DNA of 64,000 nt from Vicia villosa (Eukaryota; Streptophyta; Magnoliopsida; Fabales; Fabaceae). The notes under the pieces are model-generated. The model was not told the origin of the DNA and searched no databases. It saw nothing but the letters and a program-made list of their open reading frames with translations. Positions 1-11,293 of this stretch are shown here, in pieces. Location: NCBI RefSeq assembly GCF_029867415.1, contig NW_026705147.1, forward strand, positions 1,107,159 to 1,171,158, in the 5' to 3' direction. Both the position numbers and the translations under genes were made by a program. Every line of letters starts with the position of its first letter. The stretch's first letter is position 1.

Positions 1-699
1 GAAGAGTTGAATCGTGTGATACGATTCAATGTCGATTCCATGGTTCTCTATAGTCATATGAGTTACTTACCATGTAGATTGAAAAGGTATGTTTTGGGGT
101 CTTGTTTCGAGAGCAGATAGGAAGGTAAACCCAGAAGACCAGACCTTAAGGGTAGCTCCCGAAAGAAGGTTGGCTGGTAAACCTGGAAGACCTATTCTGG
201 AGGAACATGTACCTAATATCTGAACATGTGATATATTCTCAGAATATCTAATCGGGTGGTTAGTGGACATTCAATCGTGGTGCTACGAGTTGACATGCTT
301 TCCTGTACTGGATAGTCAGGAAACCTTAGGATCTGTCAGGGATCTGTAGTTGATGTATGTACCCTGTAAAGCCGAGAGAACCCATAAGATAGGGGAACTC
401 ACTGAGATTTAGTAATCTCACCCCATTCATCTTATTATTTTTTCAGGTACCGTGCAAGATCGAGTTTTGCTAGATGCTTGGATCAAGAGCTTTTGACCTG
501 ATGCTGTGAAGACTATGCCTGATCTTTTCTTCCGTTGTGTATTATTATCATTGTGTAGATATATTCATTGTATCCATCTTTAAGATGATTTAAAAATGTA
601 TACATCTTATGTTATTATTCCTGACTTTTGTATGTACTCAGTACCAGTTATTAGTATTCTGCTGATATGATTCTAGACACATATTGGTAGGGTATTACA
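1..699 (+). repeat. E1 5' LTR, 3'-terminal part
   Basis: Only the last 699 bases of this LTR are in the window. It ends with GGGTATTACA at 699 and matches the end of the LTR at 4045-6363. Short open frames in it are LTR sequence, not genes. Confidence 0.9.
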
Positions 700-701
700 G
701 T

Positions 702-713
702 TGGTATCAGAGC
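702..713 (+). other. E1 primer binding site
   Basis: TGGTATCAGAGC, two bases after the LTR end, is the classic plant primer site complementary to the 3' end of initiator tRNA-Met. It fixes element orientation as plus. Confidence 0.9.
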
Positions 714-3700
714 AGGTCGACCCTCGACCTAGCTGTGAGGCATCATTAGCAAACTTCTTTCTTCCTCACAAGTGTGCGTTGCTGGTTCGATTTTACTGTC
801 ATGTTATTCAGTTGTTGAACTTGATCAACTCACCAACTGGGTACATGATAGGCAGGATCACGGCAGAGCCGCCACGAGGATATGTTAGCCCTGAAGTGAC
901 TCGTGTGGTAGAAGAGGTCCAGTAAGGAGTTGGGGTGAATTGTCGGACATGGATAATGCTGTATATGCAAGGTGGTTGCAACAGTAGTCTCCACGGGAGA
1001 AGTCAAGGGAGTTGGAATTTCTGAACACCTTTTGGGACAGAGAGAACCTTTAAGACGGAGTGTATGTTAGAGGAATTAGTTGAAGTGGTAGAAGTCGGTT
1101 AATTCGGGAGAATGTTGGAATTGTCAGACATAAGAGGAAAAATTGTCACAAAATAGTTGACACCCCAACTGTTGTGGTAAGGCCTAAGACGACTAGAGTT
1201 CTAAGATTTCGATTGGATGGAGTGAACCTTCTCTGGAATCTCTGTATTAATAAAGTGAGTCTATGAAGCACCTAAGTATGAATGATGTAAGGGAATTCCA
1301 TGATGAAGCTGAGCTTGAATCCTTTAAGAATTCGTTACTAGATAATGATGCCAGTAGCAAACATGGATAGAGAAACGGTTGGATGGAAGACTTTGGGAGT
1401 TGGACAGAGGTATTGGATCTTTCTAATTACTCATGACTAGACAGTATTTGGAGGGACAAGATTATTACCTCCGACTCGTTTTGGTGTACCTTAAGATGCA
1501 GGTAGTTATCTAGTGAATGGTTGGTAGAACGAGTGGAAGTGGTGATCTCCAAATTGGGAAATCTGAGATGCCGGATAGGGTGGAAGAAACTACTGCATCT
1601 CCTTGTGTATTCTGAAATGCGTGAGTCCTAGAACTACGGTAGGCGGAAACCGAATGGAGGGATATGCAGAGGGCAGCAATCCATGTTTCCTGCTAGTTAT
1701 GAATCATCTAATCCCGAGTGAAGCCGTCAAGCTACGCTATGCATTGGGTACTTAGGTGAACTACACTAGTGGTTGTCTGAAGCATCGGTGAGTTGACTGC
1801 AGTGGGTGACTGTTATTTGTGACCATGATATTCCTATATGGTGGGAGTTAACATTGGGAATCTCTTATGCGTGCCATGTGTGAGTGAGTACCCACCTAGC
1901 ATAGGAACTCGAACTAGATTCATAGCAAGTTGATCTATTTTGTTGCGTTCAGGGGAGGTAAACCTTGAACGTGTGACTAGAAGGATCTAAGTAGCGATAA
2001 CCTCAGTTAAGACATGTTCAATTAGTCGCTCGTGGCTATAGGATAAAGGTGGAGATCGTTATACGCTACTGGGTAGGTTACTTGAGTGCATGGCCTCGGA
2101 GTTGGACCATCATGTTAGTACTACCAGACATGTATGTTGCCACAGTATCGTTATCATGCACGAGGTGTGTGAGTCATTCTTTCCTGACAGATGTGGGACA
2201 TGTTGATCTGGAACTCAAGGTAGGATGAGATTAGTATTCGTGAGACGCGGATCCATATTCTCATAAGGTATGAGGGATAAGAATCCACATTTTGCACTCG
2301 ATGATTGAGGATTATGCGAGTAGGCGACGACAAGGTGGATTAAGTTCTGATACTACACTCTGATGAGACCTTGGGTGGTCGTGATCGTGTGAGAATTTTA
2401 GATTCTACATCGTGGATGCTCCTTATTCCGTTGGAGTCAGTGAACCTTTATGCATATTTTTGAGATGGAGATGTGTGTGTAATCATCATACTCCGACCAG
2501 CGCATTATGTGACTACTCATTAACATTGGTGATTAATGTTAGAATGGACGAAGTATGTCTTGGGTTACCTCGATGTGAGATGCATCGAGGGGAGTATTTG
2601 TAGATCCTAAGAAGTTAAATAAGGTCAGACTCGGTAAGCAGAGGGACTTTCGTTTTGGAGTGTTGTGGAATCTCAAAGGGGAATATCCAAGGCACAAAGT
2701 CTAATTCCTTGCATTGTGATATACACTTAACTGCTAGAAACGATGCATTGGAGAATGCGACCGAAGAAGTCAATTTAGTGTCAGTTTCGGAAATGAAAAG
2801 GCATTAGATGACAGTATAGTTGAATTGTGACTATGAAAGTATTGTTATTTCGGTTAAGCCATATGAATTCTGGGAAGTGTTGTCATGCCAACCGTATGAA
2901 GTCGTATGGTTGAGAAGAAACTATGGATAGGTTGACAAAGTTATTGTAGCAGCTATATGATCCAGGAATTAGTAAAGTAACATGAATTCATATTTGGCGA
3001 GTATTCAGTTTCAGAAGTTCGGAAAATGAAATGTATGACAAGGGTTGTATTCTAAGGAGAATTTTCCAAGGATGACGGAGTATTTAGTGACTTGATGTTA
3101 AGAACGACTCGATCTCGACTAGTAGTGTTGGTGAGTGTGGTTAAAACTCTAGCACGTATTATAATTGGAAGAATGCCGAGAAGGAATTGTTGCTACCAAG
3201 GGATTGAGAGCAATAGAGTAATGAAGCCAAGTGGATTATGGACACAATATGGCTTAGAGGGTTCCGTGAATTGTGTGATCGATTGAGATTAGAATAGTGC
3301 ATCAGACAAGACTGGGATATGCCTGTAATAGGTAGGTATGGGGATACCTTCCGAAGATGAACTCGACAAATTAATGTTTCGTTCATCGTAGACTCAAGGA
3401 TCCACCATAATCTAGAGAAACCCGTCGATGGACCGGTATAGAAGGACACTGTGGTCGAGGTATAATCGGAAATTTCATGGGCTAGCTTGTGAATATTGGA
3501 AGGACTATTGTGACCATTAGAGATGCTGGAAGTAAGTAGAGGATTTTTTTCTTGACGAAGTCTTATTTGACTATGTCGGGTAAACTTGTGAGCGTATATG
3601 GAGAATTTGAGTGATGTTGCAGGTCAACCGTTAGATCTCTCTCTTCATTGGAAAGACCTTATGTGAAGTAGTTAGCTATCAAGATAGATAGTCGCAGGAA

Positions 3701-3719
3701 TTATACGCTCTTGTGAATT

Positions 3720-3911
3720 TTGGAGTCAGTTGTTCCGACCAAGATCGAAGGGAGGATCGAAGTGGAAAAGTGGTTGTTGTACAGTGAAGGTGAACTTGGA
3801 ATCAATCCTCCTAAGCATTGGGAATTAGAAGTCAAGACCCAAGGACTTAGCAGAAACATGTGTGACTCCATATGGATTCGTATAGCTTTGAATCTGGATT
3901 ATCGTTGCTAG
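3720..3911 (+). pseudogene. Possible chromodomain remnant of E1
   Basis: A 63-codon open stretch just before the 3' LTR contains HWELEVK, which sits where intact chromoviruses (see E2, ATWELESEM) end their integrase with a chromodomain. An upstream ILES-like segment fits the domain start. The similarity is short and could be chance. Confidence 0.3.
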
Positions 3912-4031
3912 ATGTGAAAGTTGTAGCAGTGATTCCTAATATATAGCAGGCATTCTCATTCTTATTAGAAGAAAATGGGAGGAGCTTATTTCTCATGGTG
4001 ATTGGAAGGAATTCGAGGGAGAATTCTATTT

Positions 4032-4044
4032 AAGGGGGGGAGAA
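4032..4044 (+). other. E1 polypurine tract
   Basis: AAGGGGGGGAGAA lies immediately before the TGTAACA start of the 3' LTR. It is the expected RNase H-resistant primer for plus-strand DNA synthesis. E2 has nearly the same tract. Confidence 0.9.
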
Positions 4045-6363
4045 TGTAACATCCCTATTTGTCTTAGCATAATTTTATATACTAGAAGTTGCTAAGAATT
4101 AATGGATTAGTTGGAATCAAAAGGAATTTATTAGAATCTAACTAAATGGCAAACTAGTAATTATTGCATGGTTGGAGGGTATAATGGACATTTCCATGTA
4201 CCATTTAATTAAGTGTGAATTCTTCCACTTCACTTCACAAATTCTGATTTGAGGGAGGCATAGAAGCTTAGAGAGAACATGAATGAGAATGAGGAGGAAC
4301 AAAGGCCATCTTCCTTGATCTAGAGGATTTCATATGGAATTAGAGAGGAGATCAAACCTAAACAACATCATCAACATGCATGTGTGTGAAACTTAGTGAT
4401 TATGGAGGAAGGACTATAATCAAGTGTAAGGATCAGCATCATCATCTTTACTCTCAATCAAGCAACTCAGAATCTCCATCAAATTGAGGTGAGTTCCATA
4501 AATAGAACTTGGGTAGGATTTGGGTTTTATGAAATTGCATGATTAAGGGTTTAGATTGTGATCGATACCTTGAATGTTGATTTAATATGTGAAATATGTG
4601 TTCTTTTGATGAAATTGTATGCTATGGACTGTTGAAATAAGATGGGATTCGAATTTGGATTGTTGGGGAACTTAAGGATATGTTAGAACACTATTGGAAC
4701 TGGTTTTATGCAAGAAAAATGTGATTTTTGCTTCTGGTTCAGTAAGTAATCGATTGCAGGGGTAAAGCAATCGATTGCACTGTGAAAAATTGACTTTCTG
4801 CGCTTCTGGTTCAGCGAGCAATCGATTGCACACCAGTGCAAATCGATTGCACCTGACAGAAAATCATCCTTTTACTGTTTCGACCATAACTGGAGTTCCG
4901 TAACTCAGAATTGGGCGCCGTCGGAGGCATTGGAAAGCTAACGGAAAGGGCTACGAGATGTCTAAGCTTCCAAAACCTTAGCATACTATTAAGTACTAAT
5001 TAAATCTATGTGAATATCCTTGTATCTCGATTACTAAAGATAATGCTCGGATAATTGATTCGTTGATCATTCTAAAGGCCGTAGTGCCTAAGTGTTCCTT
5101 TAAGTAGGTAGTAGGCATCATAGAATGAGAGGTGATGAAAATCGAAGCTAGCCATGTTCACTAAAGAAGTTTAGGTATTATATCTTGTGAAGCTAAGCAA
5201 GTGAACCAAGAGGCGAGGAGGCCTTACAATTTGGTGTAACTTGTGTACGCCGATTAACAAAATATGGATATGGTAAGGTGAACCTTAGGATACCTAAACC
5301 AAGAGATATGAATGGATGTTAACCTGATATTCCTTTTCCTATCAAGCGGCTACTTTCGAATCCTACAATCTAATGGTGTAGTAAGTATGAGACGAGGGGT
5401 TAGAGAACAGACATAAGGATAGTAACTGCGAGTAGGCATGTTACATATACGTTGGCTACTTCTTGTGAAGTATTTCCAAGGATGCCCCTGTGCCACATAT
5501 ATTGCAGGCATTCCTCGAGTGTGTGATCTCAGGAATGGGCCGTGCTCCGTAGTTCAGGAGCTATTCTTCGGGGATGAACTCCCGGAGATGTGGGCCACAC
5601 CTTCTCCTTTTGTCATCTCCTTGAGGGTGAATTTCTATGTGAGATTCAGGCCCTGGGATATTGGAGGAGTTGAATCGTGTGATACGATTCAATGTCGATT
5701 CCATGGTTCTCTATAGTCATATGAGTTACTTACCATGTAGATTGAAAAGGTATGTTTTGGGGTCTTGTTTCGAGAGCAGATAGGCAGGTAAACCCAGAAG
5801 ACCAGACCTTAAGGGTAGCTCCCGACAGAAGGTTGGCTGGTAAACCCGGAAGACCTATTCTGGAGGAAACATGTACCTAATATCTGAACATGTGATATAT
5901 TCTCAGAATATCTAATCGGGTTGTTAGTGGACATTCAATCGTGGTGCTACGAGTTGACATGCTTTCCTGTACTGGATAGTGAGGAAACCTTAGGATCTGT
6001 CAGGGATCTATAGTTGATGTATGTACCCTGTAGAGCCGAGAGAACCCATAAGATAGGGGAACTCACTGAGATTTAGTAATCTCACCCCATTCATCTTATT
6101 ATTTTTTCAGGTACCGTGCAAGATCGAGTTTTGCTAGATGCTTGGATCAAGAGCTTTTGACCTGATGCTATGAAGACTGTGCCTGATCTTTTCTTCCGTT
6201 GTGTATTATTATCATTGTGTAGATATATTCATTGTATCCATCTTCAAGATGATTTTAAAATGTATACATCTTATGTTATTATTCCTGACTTTTGTATGTA
6301 CTCAGTACCAGTTATTAGTATTCTGCTGATATGATTCTAGACACATATTGGTAGGGTATTACA
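4045..6363 (+). repeat. E1 3' LTR (2319 bp)
   Basis: Starts TGTAACATCCC right after the polypurine tract and ends GGGTATTACA at 6363. It contains a cluster of AATCGATT-centred palindromes (4748-4850), followed by a segment 'ccataactggag...ggaaagctaacgg' of a kind that recurs in other LTR families here. The open stretch 5438-5716 lies wholly inside the LTR and is not a gene. Confidence 0.9.
4748..4850. repeat. Palindrome quartet in E1 LTR
   Basis: Four copies of an AATCGATT core occur at 4748-4755, 4767-4778, 4818-4829 and 4838-4850, mostly extended to GCAATCGATTGC, a perfect 12-bp palindrome. They form two pairs about 50 bp apart. Confidence 0.85.
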
Positions 6364-7044
6364 TTTTCTGTATCTCTTTTTTAATATATATTAAATGTTT
6401 TATGCATCTGTTATTTTTCCATTTGATTGATTAAATAATCAGGATTGAGAGAGATTGGGGCAAAACATGATGGAAAGCATCTAAATCTAATATAATTTGT
6501 TGGTAATGTCCTTTTAAGTAATTTTAAGTTAAATTTTATTTCTTAAAAATATAAAAACACTATAATTGAAATATACAAAGTTAAATTATTTCATTAATGT
6601 TTTTTTAAATTATTTATTTATTTGTATAGTTGAATAAAAAATTACTTTAGTATCACATATAATAATTTTCAAGACATCAAAATGTATTTGATTTGATTTT
6701 ATTGACTCTCTAGTGATTTAACTTGATTGAATCTCAATTGATTTAATTTGATTTGTACGATATTTAACATTTGATTAGATTTTTGTTTCATAAACTTTAA
6801 TAAAAAATAAATTTGAATTAATTGGGTTTTTAATAGTCTTAACCTAATTCAACAGTATAAATAAGAACCTTTCTTCTCGAAAAATAGACACCACAAAAAA
6901 ATACAGAAGAAAAATCAAGTGAATTAAGGAAATCAGAGAGCTGGTACTATTTTTCTTCTTCTTTTCTTATGTTATAATTTATGGTTTGATCGTTACTTTT
7001 TCTTTATATATAACATGTTTATTTCTTTTTTAATTCAGTTTTCA
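6364..7044 (+). promoter_or_regulatory. Promoter, 5' UTR and intron of C2H2 gene (repeat unit A)
   Basis: AT-rich host DNA begins directly after E1. A TATA box (TATAAATA) lies at 6856-6863, with a purine-rich leader about 30 bases on. A likely 5' UTR intron runs from GT at 6944 to AG at 7038 (about 95 bp), seven bases before the ATG. The unit is homologous to units B, C and D at 16540-17819; the shared GAGAGAGATTG landmark is at 6447 here. E1 inserted at its left edge, so further units may lie upstream. Confidence 0.65.
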
Positions 7045-7257
7045 ATGTCCGGAGATTACATATGCAATGCACCCGGATGTAACCGGTCTTTCGGATCTGC
7101 TATGGGTTTGCAAAGACATCAACGTGTTCATAAAGAACAAAAACCAAAACAATCAAGACAGTGTCTAATATGCAGTCGGATCTTTTCATCTGAACAAGGT
7201 TTTCTTATACATATGACGAAAACACACGGCGGATGGTCTTACGGTCCAAGAAACTAA
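7045..7257 (+). CDS. Small two-finger C2H2 zinc-finger protein (70 aa)
   Basis: The only convincing host coding region. It starts MSGDYICNAPGC, just after a good 3' splice site (TTCAG at 7034-7038); an upstream in-frame ATG at 7015 lies in the predicted intron and is disfavoured. Finger 1 is C-x4-C-x12-H-x3-H (CNAPGC...HQRVH, about residues 7-29). Finger 2 is C-x2-C-x12-H-x4-H (CLIC...HMTKTH, about residues 40-61). A basic linker KEQKPKQSR separates them and the C-terminus is short (GGWSYGPRN). Two C2H2 fingers suggest nucleic-acid binding. There is no QALGGH motif typical of large plant C2H2 families and no recognisable repression motif. Its promoter and first exon are tandemly repeated downstream. 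It could be a functional small regulator or a recent gene fragment. Confidence 0.65.
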   Translation: MSGDYICNAPGCNRSFGSAMGLQRHQRVHKEQKPKQSRQCLICSRIFSSEQGFLIHMTKTHGGWSYGPRN

Positions 7258-7425
7258 TTTGAACTATTTGCATTAAAATTAACATAGGAATAACATAATA
7301 TTTTTATGAATAATTAGGATTTTATTTTATTGTAATTTATGATATTTAATTTTATGAATTATAAAATTTAGTTGATTTGAAGACTATATCTTTTTAAAGG
7401 TTTTATATTGTCCTTTCATTTAATG

Positions 7426-7523
<98 letters not shown>

Positions 7524-7676
7524 ATGAAAAATCTTTTTTCTTTAATAAATTAATGTTTGACCACACAATTTAACGATTTATCATTAGCATCAATTACTAG
7601 CACTACTTGGTATATTTACATCAATTGATTGCTACTTTTGCACATCATATTAATCCATTGGAAAAATAAAGGAATC
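7258..7676. other. 3' flank of the C2H2 gene
   Basis: AT-rich host DNA between the C2H2 stop codon and E2, holding a long (TA)n microsatellite. I see no further gene. Confidence 0.7.
7427..7521. repeat. (TA)n microsatellite
   Basis: About 47 uninterrupted TA repeats downstream of the C2H2 gene. A similar (TG)n(TA)n tract lies on the other side of E2. Confidence 0.98.
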
Positions 7677-7681
7677 AAATG
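7677..7681. repeat. Left target-site duplication of E2
   Basis: AAATG, identical to 16287-16291 on the other side of the element. Confidence 0.95.
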
Positions 7682-9798
7682 TGTAACACCCCACACATAT
7701 ATGTCTAGAATAATATGCATAGAGTATTAAATATGGTTCATAAGACAACAATTACATAATGTTTGCAGCGGAAATAGAAGTACGCAAATACATAAGCCGA
7801 ATGTATCATGGCCAAAATATAATTACATCATAGGAGAACATGTCCAAAACATAAGAACTAGTAAGCACGATAAAGAACTAAGAGAAACATCCAAGCATCG
7901 CCAAAAGATCTAATCCATCTTTCCCTTACCGCAATTTTGCCTCGAGCCACCTGAAAAGAAATAATTGGAATGGGATGAGATTACTAAATCTCAGTGAGTC
8001 CGCCTATCCTATTAGTCCGCTCGGATCTAAAGGGAACATACGAAAATGAGCGAATCCACCATGGATTCGGGGTTATTCTCACTTCCAGTACAAATACGGA
8101 GTAAACAAAGTGACTCGTCTACCATTGGACTTGCCTCAAACAAATACACAATGTATAGCAAACAAGTATGCAAACCCGCATCCATATACGGGGAATCCAG
8201 AAGTGTAAATAGAACCTCGACTAGATTATGGAATAAATGCATCCTTGTTGAGTAACCTCCTGTCTATTGTCAAGGGACTTGTACAAGCACACTGCAAGAC
8301 GGTTAAACGGGTTCGCACAAGCCTAAATGGTCGCGAGATGACCTTAGCCTAATTGGCGTCATTGTCCCGTTAACCTTCTTCACGCTAGTGAGTTACGCCG
8401 AGTACAAATCGCCACCTTGACGCCTGAGCCCATTGGGCGAAAGCCTAGTATTAGTCTACGTGACTTCACTAGAGGTGAGTTACCTCATTATGCATTAGCC
8501 TACATGGACGGATAACCCCACCATACCGAGCACGCAAGTGTGTTAACGCCAAGTGAGTAAGAACCCCGTTCGGCACTCACGAGCACACTGCAACGGTAGC
8601 TCAGATGCACACCTTATCGAACAATACACATGAACGGGCTATTCCATCGGACTACACGGTCCGGGAAGACTCATTGACCACATAGTCGGAGTAGCATCCC
8701 AATCTAGCCTTCCGGCCACCTCGATTCAAGCATACGGAAATATGACGTAAAGTCAAGGTAACAAACAATACAATCAATCCAATCGTTTAACCAAAACGAC
8801 GGTGTCCTCATATTTTCAGGTACAACACATAATGACATAACACAGCATTTAAGGATAATGGAGTAAATTCAATCTGACAATATAATATCCACATGTTATC
8901 AGTGTCGCTCTTGACTGTAGGTGCGTCAGATATATCGAAAAATAATATTTAAACACCAAGGCCAATTTTCCTAGATAGTACACTTAATTAGCTTTCTAAC
9001 GGTATATGGTACGCGTCAAACCGATACACGAAACGGGAGATATGAATTTCCCAAGTTGCTGAATTTTTCACCCTGCGCCCAGGGTAATCGGTTACTCTGG
9101 GGCCAGTAACCGATTACTGGCATGAAAAATGCTCAGCTACGCAAATTTACACAGGGTAACCGGTTACCCAGGATCCAGTAACTGATTACTCTGAAGCAGA
9201 ATCCATTTTTCTGCGTTTTTGAGCTCTAAACCAGTCCCAAACACCCCATAATTGATTCCCTACACTTGTAAAACAGTCGCAATGAAATTGCATCATATAA
9301 ATACATTTAGGAACATTAGCATGCAAGGATTATAGCAATCAAACACAGCTAGAATCAATGATTCATAATTGCTCACAATCCCTAAACCCTAAATAGAAAC
9401 CCCAACATGCAAACCCCATAGCTTCTATCTAAGGACTCCCCTTAGAGATGAAGAAGAAGCTGGAACAGAGATGGAAGTGGTGAAAATCTGAGCTTAAGGT
9501 TGATCTTGGTACATGCAAGCTTGAAGATGACAATGGCTTCACTCCTCTCCTCCTTCTATTCAACGTTCTTTTCCTTCCTACACAAATTCTGGTTTTGCAA
9601 GAGTAAAGAAAGTGAGGGACCACTAACCAAGTCTTACATCTAATTAAGTGGGAAATGTCTAAACTACCCTCCCATATCACTAATTGGCTCAATTATCATA
9701 ACAAGCCTATTAGTAAGAATTTTTATTATGTTTATCCATCATTTATACCAAATCAATTTAGTAATAATAATAGGACAATTATAATACCGGGTATTACA
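7682..9798 (-). repeat. E2 3' LTR (left copy)
   Basis: Matches 14169-16286 along its whole length. On the minus strand it follows the polypurine tract, so it is the 3' LTR. It holds a palindrome quartet at 9084-9189. Confidence 0.95.
9084..9189. repeat. Palindrome quartet in E2 LTR
   Basis: Four related self-complementary motifs: GTAATCGGTTAC (9084-9095), GTAACCGATTAC (9106-9117), GGTAACCGGTTACC (9155-9168, perfect 14-bp palindrome) and GTAACTGATTAC (9178-9189). The other LTR has the set at 15571-15676. Confidence 0.85.
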
Positions 9799-9812
9799 TT
9801 CTCCCCCCCTTA
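9799..9812 (-). other. E2 polypurine tract
   Basis: TTCTCCCCCCCTTA on the plus strand is a purine run on the minus strand, next to the LTR end. It nearly equals the tract of E1. Confidence 0.9.
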
Positions 9813-9838
9813 ATTAGAATTCGCCCTCGAATTCGAAC

Positions 9839-10303
9839 TTACCAGAACAAGTGAGGGTAGGATTCCCGCATCTCTGACTCAAGCTCCCACGTAGCTTCCT
9901 CCGGACGCGTCTCATCCCACATCACTTTCACGATAGGTATCTCTTTACTCCGTAGAGACTTGCTATCACGCTCTAAGATACGGTAAGGTTGAGGATCATA
10001 GGAAAGATCTGGTTCCACTTCAACAGAATCCGGAAGAATAGGATGAAAAGTATCAGGCACGAACTTTCGGAGGTGAGATACGTGGAATACGTCATATAGA
10101 CCGGATAGTGAAGGTGGTAATGCTAACTGATAAGCCACTTCACCTACCCGGCTCATAATCTGATATGGTCCCACATACCTCGGACTGAGCTTTCGCGTTT
10201 TGAATGGTCCTCCCAGCCTCAATCTTGGAGTGACCTTCAAATACACGTGATCACCAACTTCAAATTCTAAAGGTCTCCTGCGCTTGTCCGCATAATGGTT
10301 TTG
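9839..10303 (-). pseudogene. E2 integrase C-terminus with chromodomain
   Basis: Continues the pol frame after an in-frame TGA at 10304-10306. It reads YLKVTPRLRLGG and then PYQIMSRVGEVAYQLALP, the usual gypsy integrase C-terminal fold, followed by a chromodomain with EEATWELESEMRESYPHLF just before the stop. In chromoviruses this domain binds modified histones and steers insertion. It ends about 30 bases from the polypurine tract, the normal arrangement. It is separated from the integrase core only by one stop codon. Confidence 0.9.
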
Positions 10304-11293
10304 TCAGTCTTGGGCTTTCTTAAGATTATCTTGGATCATTTTGACTTTCTCGATAGTTTCTTGTATAATCTCCGGTCCAAGCATACTCTTTTCCCCTACT
10401 TCGGCCCAACATAGTGGTGATCGACATTTTTTCCCGTATAGAGCCTCATAGGGAGCCATACCCAAACTAGCATGGTAACTGTTATTATATGCAAACTCTA
10501 CCAACGGAAAATGATCCTTCCAACTCCCACCTTCTTCAAAAATGCAGGCTCTCAACATATCTTCTATCGTCTGGATTGTCCTCTCCGTCTGCCCATCGGA
10601 TTGAGGATGGTTAGACGTGCTCATATCCAATCTAGTCCCCAATTCCTTATGAAACATCTTCCAAAATCTCGAAGTGAACTTTGGATCACGATCGGACACT
10701 ATACTAGATGGCACACCATGCAACTGTACAATCTCCGCTATGAAAAGCCTTGCGGGATGAATCACCTTGTGAGTTGTCTTTACAGGTAAAAAGTGAGCAG
10801 ACTTAGTCAACCTGTCCACTATCACCCAAATAGAATCATACCCACCTCGAGCATGAGGTAGTCCCACAATGAAATCCATGGAGATAGAATCCCATTTCCA
10901 TATTGGTATCTCCAGTGGTTGTAACATTCCTCCTGGCCTCTGATGTTCAATCTTAACTTGTTGGCAAACAGGGCATTGTGCCACATACTGTGCAATCTCA
11001 TTCTTCATTCCTGGCCACCAAAAGTCTTTCTTCAAGTCTTGATACATTTTGGTCGATCCAAGATGAATAGAAAATCTACTCTTGTGTGCTTCATCAAGAA
11101 TCAAACGCTTCAACTCAGAATCATTCGGTATGCACATTCTCTGTCTAAACAAGATTACTCCATCAGGTGCTCTAACGAAATAAAACATGCTTATGCTCGC
11201 TTGCAATTGTTCATCACGTTCTTCTGATATCCGAATTCTTTCTCGTAGTTCATTCTGGATGCTCAAATTACTAATCAACACACCATTGGGCTT
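10304..11293 (-). pseudogene. E2 integrase core (pol fragment)
   Basis: About 325 residues in the same frame as the RT part, separated by a TGA at 11294-11296. The N-terminal zinc-binding motif is visible (HKSRFSIHLGSTKMYQDL... CPVCQQ), then the DDE core: SMDFIVGLP with the first Asp, IVSDRDPKFTS with the second, and SDGQTERTIQTIEDML with the Glu. Integrase joins element DNA ends to the chromosome. It runs into a second TGA at 10304-10306. All catalytic residues appear present, so damage is limited to the stops. Confidence 0.92.

Larger units (their letters stand above)
700..4044 (+). pseudogene. E1 internal region, decayed or non-autonomous
   Basis: These 3.35 kb should carry gag-pol but all frames are broken by stops and I recognise no RT, RNase H or integrase motif. 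The first 150 bases after the primer site resemble the E2 leader and the start of its gag. At the other end, codons before the polypurine tract read EFEGEFYLRGGE, as in chromoviruses. The middle is unassignable. The contrast between good termini and an unreadable interior suggests a non-autonomous derivative that relies on a relative for enzymes. Plain decay is the alternative, but the LTRs differ by only about 2 percent. Confidence 0.7.
1..6363 (+). mobile_element. E1: Tekay-like chromovirus, 5' end outside window
   Basis: LTR retrotransposon recognised by a repeated end sequence. Bases 1-699 match 5664-6363 with roughly a dozen differences and one 1-base indel by eye, so they are the end of the 5' LTR and of the 3' LTR. 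A tRNA-iMet-type primer site follows the first copy and a polypurine tract precedes the second. The LTRs begin TGTAACA and end ATTACA, and the leader resembles that of E2 (shared stretch around 'cttgatcaact'), which places E1 near the Tekay/Del chromoviruses. The interior is only 3.35 kb and has no readable gag-pol, so the copy is probably non-autonomous. The right flank starts at 6364 in host promoter DNA. Confidence 0.85.

Noticed and set aside
5438..5716. 92-codon plus-strand frame near the end of the E1 LTR
   Set aside because: Wholly inside the LTR, no recognisable domain, and its end overlaps the sequence repeated at the window start.
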